Under the pieces are notes generated by a model. It had not been told where the DNA came from, did no database searches, and saw nothing but the letters and a program-made list of their open reading frames with translations. Below are positions 1-5,089 of a DNA stretch of 5,089 nucleotides, piece by piece; within the stretch, counting starts at the first letter, position 1; every line of letters starts with the position of its first letter. The position numbers were made by a program, and so were the translations under genes. Source of the DNA: Thiohalobacter sp. (GTDB lineage Bacteria; Pseudomonadota; Gammaproteobacteria; DSM-19610); contig JALVCM010000064.1 in NCBI GenBank assembly GCA_027010005.1, positions 1-5,089 on the forward strand. The letters are read 5' to 3'.

Positions 1-1345
1 CCACTGCCTGGTTAACGGGGGCGCCATCCTGCCCCATGTGCATCGGGTGCTCAAGCGCAGCTGGCTGGGGGGCGGCATGGTGGTGTTCCCGTGTGCCATC
101 GGGCTGCGCCGTACCCGGTGTCGCCAGACGACGGAAGCCGGCCAGCAGATTACTCTCGGAGTCAATCAGGAACTGGCCAGAGGACACAACCCGATCACCG
201 GGCCGGAGCCCTGAACGAATCTCGATCCGCCCGCCCGCCTCTTCACCGGCCACCACCGGCACCGGCTGGAAACGGCGTCCCTCCTCGCGCACCAGCACCA
301 CCCGGTCACCTTTTCCCGTGCGGATAACGCTGTCGGTGGGTACGGTCAGCACATTCTTACGTGCCTGACCATCGATGCTGACATGGGCAAACATACTCTG
401 CGATAATTCGGCGTCGTTCGTCCTGAATCTCAGCCCCACTTCCAGTGAGCGTGTCGTGTATCCCACCGGCGGCTCGACCCGCACCACCTTGCCCTCGAAG
501 ACCGTTCCGGGCAGACCACGTACCGTCATGCGCGCCGTCTGTCCTTCCTCTATCCAGCCCCACTGGCGCTCGAAGATCTCTGCTGTCACTTCGACGACAC
601 GGTAGTTACCACCCACATTAAACACGGTAAATCCCGTGTGTACCTTCTCCCCGGGCCTTCCGCGGCGGGTATAAATAAAACCGTCTTCAAATGCATGGAC
701 CTCAACAGGCATTTCCGGTGCATCGCCGTCCTGCAGGCGCGCGATCTGTTCGCTGCTCAGACCCATATGGCTCAATTGCGGAATCATGGCATTGGCCGTG
801 GCGCGATCACCAGACTGAAATGCATCCTGGAACGCTTTTTCGTGCTCCAGCAGTTCACCGGAAGTGACCGTAAACAGTAGTTCGCCGGCTTCCACCAGGT
901 CACCCTGCTGCTTGTCAGCGATATAGATGAGTTCGCCCCGTATCGGCGGCGTAATGGTACGCCTCGCCATGGGATCGATACGCGTGATTTTACCAATCGT
1001 TTCGATGTTGCGCTTCAGATCCCCGTAAACCACCTCAGCGACGCGCACACCGAGATTATGTTCAACCGAGGGTGTAATTGTTACTTCGGGAAAACCGGTC
1101 TCACCTGGCAGGCTACCTGTTGTTGTCTGCTTGACCAGATCCATACCGCAGACGGGACAGCTGCCCGGTTGATCATCAACAATCTCCGGGTGCATGGGGC
1201 ACACGTAGTGAGACGCTTTTGTACCGGCAACCACCTGCTCCAGTGCCTTTGCCGCTTCATCCTTCCCGTTCACCGGTTGCCAGTGACCGATCAGATAGCC
1301 GGTTAACCCCGCCAGCAGCGTCGTGAAAACAAGTAATCTAGACAT
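1..1345 (-). CDS. CusB/HlyD-type periplasmic adaptor of a heavy-metal RND efflux system, with heavy-metal-binding domain (3' partial)
   Basis: The frame is open from ATG at 1345 to the window edge, giving 448 residues without a stop. A GGGGA Shine-Dalgarno (1358-1354) lies 8 nt upstream. Residues 4-20 form a hydrophobic export signal or anchor. Residues 46-72 are a heavy-metal-binding domain: YVCPMHP (C49, M51, H52) then CPVCGM (C63, C66, M68). The adaptor core follows: the barrel-sandwich halves start near TITPPIRGELIYIAD (about 128), with a short CusB-like helical bundle (about 162-205, around ELLEHEKAF and MGLSSEQIARL), then beta-barrel segments and the membrane-proximal block ending SGQFLIDSESN (389-399), a close match to CusB. 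The tail is His/Met-rich: EHHH (420-423) and EHPMHMG (432-438). Known: CusB adaptors link the RND pump CusA to the outer-membrane channel CusC and pass Cu(I)/Ag(I) to the pump. The pump gene is expected beyond the window. The metal could be Cu, Ag or another soft metal; the motifs favour Cu/Ag. Confidence 0.93.
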   Translation of the reverse strand, partial: MSRLLVFTTLLAGLTGYLIGHWQPVNGKDEAAKALEQVVAGTKASHYVCPMHPEIVDDQPGSCPVCGMDLVKQTTTGSLPGETGFPEVTITPSVEHNLGVRVAEVVYGDLKRNIETIGKITRIDPMARRTITPPIRGELIYIADKQQGDLVEAGELLFTVTSGELLEHEKAFQDAFQSGDRATANAMIPQLSHMGLSSEQIARLQDGDAPEMPVEVHAFEDGFIYTRRGRPGEKVHTGFTVFNVGGNYRVVEVTAEIFERQWGWIEEGQTARMTVRGLPGTVFEGKVVRVEPPVGYTTRSLEVGLRFRTNDAELSQSMFAHVSIDGQARKNVLTVPTDSVIRTGKGDRVVLVREEGRRFQPVPVVAGEEAGGRIEIRSGLRPGDRVVSSGQFLIDSESNLLAGFRRLATPGTAQPDGTREHHHAAPQPAALEHPMHMGQDGAPVNQAV

Positions 1346-1353
1346 GGTGATTG

Positions 1354-1358
1354 TCCCC
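1354..1358 (-). promoter_or_regulatory. Ribosome binding site of the efflux adaptor gene
   Basis: GGGGA on the minus strand lies 8 nt before ATG at 1345, inside the 24-nt gap after the cyclotransferase stop. It supports this start and independent ribosome loading within a shared transcript. Confidence 0.6.
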
Positions 1359-1369
1359 AGTTGTCATTA

Positions 1370-2254
1370 TTACAGACGCCGGTCGTCAGCGTTGTCACCA
1401 GCAGTCTGTTTATCGGGATTTTCGGGTTGCAACAGTTTTATCTGGAATATATACGGCCAGAATTTACCGGTGACGAACAGTTCCCGGGTATCCGGATTAT
1501 AGGCGATACCATTGGCGACCGCTGCTCTGTCGGTCCGTTCCGCCCGCGGCATCAACTCACCGAGATCCAGCCACCCGATCACCTGTCCGGAGCGGGCATC
1601 TATCTGGGCAATACAGTCACTCGGATAAACATTCGCGTAGATCAGGCCTTCCACCGACTCAAGTTCGTTCAGCCCTTCAACCGGCGCCCCCCTGTCCCTC
1701 ACGTCAAGGCTGGCAACTTGCTGATAGGTATCTGTCGTGAAGAACCTTAGTCGTGCCGTTCCATCGCTGATCACCAGCCGATTGTCTACCACCGTACTCC
1801 CCCAACCCTCACCCCCGAAGGTAAAACTGCCGATGAGCTGGAGATCCACAGGTGTGTAGATCAAGCCAGAGCCGGTTTCCCAGGTGAGTTGTACCAGTTG
1901 ATGGTTAATGACCGCCAGGCCCTCACCAAACAGCTTCTTGTCCAGGTGACGCGCCTTCAGGACACGACCTGATATCAGATCGACACGGCGGACACTGGAA
2001 TAGCCCCGCAGACCGGTACTTTCATAGAGTTCACCTTTATAAAAAACCAGCCCCTGTGTAAAGGCATTACGGTCATGCGGGTAGCGGGCGACAGACGTGA
2101 TGTGCCGGACGGGCACTGCCCCTGTATCAGAACGTGGCGGCTCTCCACAACCTTGCCGCCCCACGAATGATTCATGCGTGTGTGCCTGAACGAAGGCCGG
2201 GCACATCAGTCCTGTCAGCAACAGGATGACAGGGAAAAGTCGTTTCGGCGTCAC
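1370..2254 (-). CDS. Exported glutaminyl-peptide cyclotransferase (glutamine cyclotransferase, plant/bacterial type)
   Basis: It converts N-terminal glutamine (and, slowly, glutamate) of proteins into pyroglutamate, here in the periplasm. The 294-residue product carries the conserved blocks of the beta-propeller glutamine cyclotransferase family in order: YPHDRNAFTQGL (58-69), LYESTGLRGYSSVRRVDL (76-93), FGEGL (109-113), QLTW (122-125), GGEGWG (147-152), SDGT (163-166), LNELE (195-199), ANVYPSDCI (207-215), NGIAYNP (248-254) and VTGKFWP (261-267). Length is normal for the family. I chose GTG at 2254 because it gives a textbook signal peptide (TPKR, hydrophobic core 6-22, VQA, cleavage after residue 24). 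The frame is open to an alternative GTG at 2317, which adds 21 residues that look non-coding. Neither start has a strong, well-spaced Shine-Dalgarno. The efflux adaptor gene starts 24 nt after the TAA, so the two are probably co-transcribed. The substrate is unknown; partners of the efflux system or the neighbouring exported protein are candidates (inference). Confidence 0.92.
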   Translation of the reverse strand: MTPKRLFPVILLLTGLMCPAFVQAHTHESFVGRQGCGEPPRSDTGAVPVRHITSVARYPHDRNAFTQGLVFYKGELYESTGLRGYSSVRRVDLISGRVLKARHLDKKLFGEGLAVINHQLVQLTWETGSGLIYTPVDLQLIGSFTFGGEGWGSTVVDNRLVISDGTARLRFFTTDTYQQVASLDVRDRGAPVEGLNELESVEGLIYANVYPSDCIAQIDARSGQVIGWLDLGELMPRAERTDRAAVANGIAYNPDTRELFVTGKFWPYIFQIKLLQPENPDKQTAGDNADDRRL

Positions 2255-2317
2255 TCCATAACGACCGCACGGTTCGATCCTGCAAAAGCCTATACGATCA
2301 TGTCGATATACAAACAC

Positions 2318-2402
2318 GCCATTTATTACCTGTCATGTTACATCTGATTTCCAATCCGGTACGCAGATGCCCGGCACCAGTGACGTTGCCCGGATTGAAA
2401 GT
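2318..2402 (-). promoter_or_regulatory. Intergenic region with inverted repeats, probable promoter region of the cyclotransferase-efflux operon
   Basis: This stretch lies between the hairpin and the cyclotransferase gene, and must hold the promoter if the hairpin terminates upstream transcription. It contains the inverted repeat CAATCCGG (2352-2359) / CCGGATTG (2390-2397) and an overlapping pair CATCTG (2341-2346) / CAGATG (2364-2369). On the minus strand TTGGAA could be a -35 element, but I found no well-spaced -10 element, so no exact promoter is called. No clear CueR or CusR box was recognised. Confidence 0.35.
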
Positions 2403-2438
2403 CTGCCGCCACACCCTGTACAACGGGTGTGGCGGCAG
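2403..2438 (-). terminator. Perfect 14-bp hairpin, likely terminator of the 680-residue protein transcript
   Basis: The arms 2403-2416 (CTGCCGCCACACCC) and 2425-2438 (GGGTGTGGCGGCAG) are exact reverse complements around an 8-nt loop, TGTACAAC. The hairpin begins 22 nt after the TAA at 2461. On the minus strand it is followed by ACTTTCAAT, so the U-tract is short. It may act as an imperfect intrinsic terminator, a 3'-end stabiliser, or both. Stem strength and position support the call; the weak U-run lowers confidence. Confidence 0.65.
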
Positions 2439-2460
2439 CTTTACTGCCAGTCTACCACCT

Positions 2461-4503
2461 TTAATGCAGTGAGTAGATCGCTACGCCGTGGTGCAGCGGA
2501 TCAAACTGATAGAGTCTCAGCCGTCGGCTGGGCTCGTAATTAAAGGTAATATCCACCTTGTGCATGCCTGGCGTTCCGTCATCCGCTACCGGCGGCACCG
2601 GAATCAGCCCCGACAATGCGCCTGCATTCGGCCACAGGTAGTTACGACCGAAGGTAAAGAAGCAGCCGGAACCCAGTTGTGGCAACCCGTTGACCGGGTC
2701 ATCCAGATTGCGGGGGGTTGGCTGCAGAAACTCCTCCGTTCCACCGCGGTTGATCGGGAACACATTATCGTCACCGGCTATCACGTTGGCCGGGTTGGTG
2801 AACGGATCTTCTTCAACCGGGTGACCCGGCGGAATGACAGGGTGCGGCCCCTGCAAGGTGGTTGGATCGGTAAACTGGAACTGGTTTTCCCAGCCACGCG
2901 AGCCACCAAAATCCACATTCCGGTAGAAATGCTTGAAGTGGTCACCGTTGTAGACTGTTACCTTGAAGTTATAAGGCCTGATATTCCAGTCATGGACGCT
3001 CCCGTTGGATACCCCCTTGAAGCTGGCTGGTCCCTGACCACTGCCTTCGCCCTGCAGCCCCTGACGGGAGCCATAGAAGGTATTGTTCACCAGGAACATT
3101 GTGATCGTCGCATCCGGATCAGGCTCTACGCCGGCCGGCAGCTTGGTACGATCCCGCCAGTCATTGTAGGCGGCACGCAGTTCCATCGCTGTTTTGGCGA
3201 GGTCTCCCTTGTCACCTTTCCTGTCCTTCCTGGCATCCATCCATTTCTTCCACTTCATGCCTTTGTGGGATTTGTCATCATCCTCATCATCATCCTCATC
3301 GTCGTCCAGCATGGACTTGAAGAGATTCCACATGCGTTTGGCCGGTGACAGATCACCGATCTGGGCGATGGCATATTCCTTGTCATCTTCATTATTCGCC
3401 GGATCGCAGTCAGGGTCGTCGAAACCTCCCTCACAAAACGCCGATTTCTCCCATTGCACGTAATTCCAGCCGTCCGGTCCAGCCGTCTTTAACGCATTCT
3501 CGATCGCCTGTACACGTGGCGGGTGAATACGCCAGCCCCAATGGTAGATCAGGTTAAAGTACTTACCTTTGGACTCCTTGATCTTGACCGTGTACCTGGT
3601 GCCTTCATCCAGCATCGGGAAAAACGTCTGGTCCATGGAGGCATGAGGTGGACCCGTCACCTCAACCCCTTTCGGGTTGATGAAACGGTTCATGTACGAA
3701 ATCATCGGCGAGAAATCTTCCATGCCATTATTCAGGATATGCACCTTGTAGGTGATCTCCCAGGGAACTTCCTGAACCGCACTGGGATCGATAAACATCG
3801 CATCCGCTTCGATATGTTGACCCCAGTAATAGATGTTGATATCGGCATTACCGCCCACCAGATTACCATCGTCATCATATTCAGGCACCACGTGTGTCAC
3901 GTTGACCGGGCCCTGGTAGTGCAGCATTGGTAATCCGCTGTAGGCACGATCAATGGGGTTACCTTCAAGGATATCGATACCGAACTCGACAAGGTCCTCA
4001 TCAATCGACTTGCCCCGCCTGGCGGCGGCTTCAATCTTGTCGATAATCATATCCAGATCATCGTCAGGACTTCTCTTGTCGATTGACTCGGTCAATACCG
4101 GCCCATCGTGCAGGTTGTACGGGTTGTCCGGCGTCGAAGGCATGGTGTTCGGCATTTCCCGGTTTTCATAATCCCTCAGATTCTCATAGACCGTCATGAG
4201 AAAGTTTGAACCGGGTGGATTCGCAAACGGATCGACCGCAGCGTGCTGCCCTTCCGGGGTATTGATAATGGTGGTCACACCATCAGCCGATTCGCTGCGC
4301 TGGGAAAGCCCCGCTTCGGGTTGCGCACAGGGATGTCCCCGCCACTTGAACACAGGGTTTGGTGAGCCTGTTGCATTGGTCAGGAACGGGTCAAATTGAA
4401 ATTCGCACTCCGCCCAGGCGCTGCCGCCCAGACTCATGCCGCCGGCAAACAAAGCAAGCGCTGCGGCAATACGCGCTTGAATAAAAGATCTTTTGTACTT
4501 CAT
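2461..4503 (-). CDS. Exported 680-residue protein of unknown function with acidic run and aromatic/His motifs
   Basis: I do not recognise this family. The start is ATG at 4503, because a near-perfect Shine-Dalgarno sits 8 nt upstream and the first residues form a signal peptide: MKYKR, a hydrophobic stretch (12-26), then SAWA with cleavage likely after A31. The frame is also open upstream to 4653, but that part overlaps the SCO-like gene and looks non-coding. The mature protein would begin ECEFQF. Visible features: a helical charged segment (about 143-190); an acidic loop YDDDGN (209-214) that could bind a cation; IYYWGQHIEADAM (224-236); YHWGWRIHPP (320-329); C357 and C366 flanking GGFDDPD; an acidic run at 400-410 followed by a Lys-rich block to about 435; a His/aromatic segment with H504, H522 and H525; and a His-containing C-terminus ending at H680. 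Cysteines are at 33, 59, 357, 366 and 614. There is no membrane anchor after the signal. It follows the SCO-like gene by 76 nt, so co-expression is likely. A periplasmic or secreted metal-linked protein is a guess from context only. Confidence 0.9.
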   Translation of the reverse strand: MKYKRSFIQARIAAALALFAGGMSLGGSAWAECEFQFDPFLTNATGSPNPVFKWRGHPCAQPEAGLSQRSESADGVTTIINTPEGQHAAVDPFANPPGSNFLMTVYENLRDYENREMPNTMPSTPDNPYNLHDGPVLTESIDKRSPDDDLDMIIDKIEAAARRGKSIDEDLVEFGIDILEGNPIDRAYSGLPMLHYQGPVNVTHVVPEYDDDGNLVGGNADINIYYWGQHIEADAMFIDPSAVQEVPWEITYKVHILNNGMEDFSPMISYMNRFINPKGVEVTGPPHASMDQTFFPMLDEGTRYTVKIKESKGKYFNLIYHWGWRIHPPRVQAIENALKTAGPDGWNYVQWEKSAFCEGGFDDPDCDPANNEDDKEYAIAQIGDLSPAKRMWNLFKSMLDDDEDDDEDDDKSHKGMKWKKWMDARKDRKGDKGDLAKTAMELRAAYNDWRDRTKLPAGVEPDPDATITMFLVNNTFYGSRQGLQGEGSGQGPASFKGVSNGSVHDWNIRPYNFKVTVYNGDHFKHFYRNVDFGGSRGWENQFQFTDPTTLQGPHPVIPPGHPVEEDPFTNPANVIAGDDNVFPINRGGTEEFLQPTPRNLDDPVNGLPQLGSGCFFTFGRNYLWPNAGALSGLIPVPPVADDGTPGMHKVDITFNYEPSRRLRLYQFDPLHHGVAIYSLH
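3274..3306 (-). repeat. In-frame GAT/GAG/GAC triplet tract encoding an 11-residue acidic run
   Basis: The plus strand shows a run of TCATCATCC-like triplets. In the coding frame it gives DDDEDDDEDDD (residues 400-410 of the 680-residue protein), with two internal DDDE units built from GAT GAT GAT GAG. The triplet structure suggests it grew by slippage, and its length may vary between strains. It is followed at once by K411 and a Lys/Arg/Trp-rich block, giving abrupt charge segregation. Confidence 0.8.
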
Positions 4504-4511
4504 TGATTTTT

Positions 4512-4522
4512 CACCTCCTCCC
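4512..4522 (-). promoter_or_regulatory. Strong ribosome binding site for the 680-residue protein
   Basis: Read on the minus strand this is GGGAGGAGGTG, which contains the full GGAGGTG anti-SD complement. It lies 8 nt before ATG at 4503. It decides the start against the longer open frame reaching 4653, and predicts efficient translation of this gene. Confidence 0.85.
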
Positions 4523-4579
4523 CGGCCGTGGCGCCACTGTACGCGCAACCTGCAAGGGATATCGTGTAATGTGTAATCA

Positions 4580-5089
4580 TCAGACACTGTGCATGTCGAC
4601 CAGGAACGGGCGGTGGTGCTTGCCGGTCGCCAGTCTTGCCACAGGTTCAGCAATGAAAAGCGGTTGCAACTGGCTGGGTTTCTTGGTCCAGCGCCCGGTC
4701 TTTTCGTTACCGATCCATGTCAGCCCGTACAAACTGCCGCGGGCATTGAAGGAAGCCAGGATCTCCCGGATGTCTTCCGGACTACCGGTAAAGAAACGCC
4801 ACTTGGCACCGTGCTTCTCGGCCAGTGCCTTGAGTGCTTCCGGCGTGTCACGGTGTGGGTCGGTGGTAAAGGTGTACATATGCACATCCTGTCCTACCTT
4901 GCCGATACGATCGTCGATGATTTCACGTACTTTGGTGAGATTGTTGAGCACCGGATAATAGTCTTCACCCTTGACCGAGGTGAAGCTGACCAGTACCAGT
5001 TTATCGGCGAGCAAATCCTGGTAAAACCAGGCTTTCTCCCCGTACTGATCCCGTACAATAACCTGTGGAAACCGGTTGGCATTTTTCCC
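4580..5089 (-). CDS. SCO1/SenC-like thioredoxin-fold protein lacking copper-ligand residues (5' partial)
   Basis: The reading frame is open from the window edge to TGA at 4582-4580, giving 169 residues; the start, any signal peptide and any anchor lie outside. Seen: the fragment begins GKNANRFPQVIVRDQYGEK and continues with DLLADKLVLVSF (25-36), MYTFTTDPHRDTPEALKALA, FFTGSPEDI and WIGNEKTGRW. These match the order of SCO1/SenC blocks: FPN-V...G, DKLVLINF, MYSITLDPxxDTPExL, FLTGxxEDI, and the IGN strand of one SCO subgroup. Known: SCO proteins are periplasmic or inner-membrane copper chaperones or thiol reductants for cupredoxin-type oxidases, using a CxxxC pair and a distal His. Odd: the CxxxC site reads SVKGEDYYPV (38-47), the segment before WIGNE reads SLYGLT with no His, and no cysteine occurs in the fragment. 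The alignment is otherwise continuous, so a frameshift is unlikely. A regulatory, scaffold or non-copper role is inferred. The next gene starts 76 nt downstream, probably in the same transcript. Family assignment is confident; function is not. Confidence 0.85.
   Translation of the reverse strand, partial: GKNANRFPQVIVRDQYGEKAWFYQDLLADKLVLVSFTSVKGEDYYPVLNNLTKVREIIDDRIGKVGQDVHMYTFTTDPHRDTPEALKALAEKHGAKWRFFTGSPEDIREILASFNARGSLYGLTWIGNEKTGRWTKKPSQLQPLFIAEPVARLATGKHHRPFLVDMHSV

Noticed and set aside
784..996. Minus-strand 70-codon frame inside the efflux adaptor
   Set aside because: It is out of frame with the continuous CusB-like reading frame from 1345 to 1, which shows clear family motifs throughout.
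1361..1750. Plus-strand open frame of 129 codons
   Set aside because: It is antisense to the well-supported cyclotransferase and has no domain-like features.
2488..3348. Long plus-strand open frame of 286 codons
   Set aside because: It is antisense to the 680-residue protein, which has a signal peptide, strong RBS and coherent composition. The plus-strand translation has no recognisable motif and includes an Ile/Leu/Val run that is only the complement of the acidic triplet tract.
4528..4537. 10-bp palindrome GTGGCGCCAC just upstream of the RBS of the 680-residue protein
   Set aside because: It is short, does not extend, and has no partner site. One such palindrome in GC-rich DNA is expected by chance, so it is not called an operator.
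4504..4653. N-terminal extension of the 680-residue protein to an upstream start at 4653
   Set aside because: It overlaps the end of the SCO-like gene, would bury the signal peptide inside the protein, and ignores the near-perfect Shine-Dalgarno 8 nt before ATG at 4503.
4894..5082. Alternative minus-strand frame starting with ATG at 5082, and TTG at 5014 as the start of the SCO-like protein
   Set aside because: The SCO frame continues upstream of 5014 to the window edge with family-like sequence (FPQV...GEK...FYQDLL), so the gene starts outside the window. The 5082 frame is a shadow of it.

Overview
All the real genes in this window lie on the minus strand, so the locus reads from high coordinates to low. 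The sequence is moderately GC-rich. The mix of a SCO1/SenC-type protein, a CusB-type efflux adaptor and a plant-type glutaminyl cyclase suggests a proteobacterium, probably a gammaproteobacterium. That placement is inferred from gene content, not from a marker gene.

Layout in transcription order: (1) 5089-4580 holds the C-terminal 169 residues of a SCO1/SenC thioredoxin-fold protein, whose 5' end lies outside the window. The positions where the family carries its CxxxC and His copper ligands hold other residues. (2) After 76 nt and a very strong Shine-Dalgarno sequence, 4503-2461 encodes a 680-residue exported protein that I do not recognise. It has a clear signal peptide, aromatic/His motifs and an 11-residue acidic run followed by a lysine-rich block. 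(3) A perfect 14-bp hairpin at 2403-2438 probably ends that transcript. A repeat-rich intergenic region follows and probably holds the next promoter. (4) 2254 (or 2317)-1370 encodes an exported glutaminyl-peptide cyclotransferase. (5) Only 24 nt later, 1345-1 encodes a CusB/HlyD-type periplasmic adaptor with an N-terminal heavy-metal-binding domain (YxCPMHP...CPxCGM). It runs off the window edge through a His/Met-rich tail. The RND pump gene (CusA-like) would be expected next, beyond the window.

How they may work together (inference): the two right-hand genes look like an envelope pair, a SCO-like protein plus an orphan exported protein. The two left-hand genes look like the start of a metal-efflux operon headed by an N-terminal-modifying enzyme. 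A common theme is periplasmic metal handling and maturation of exported proteins. Nothing here proves that the four genes form one system. The least explained elements are the ligand-less SCO protein, the 680-residue protein beside it, and the glutaminyl cyclase placed directly ahead of a Cus-type adaptor.

No stretch over 300 nt lacks a gene. I saw no tRNA, rRNA, CRISPR array or insertion sequence.
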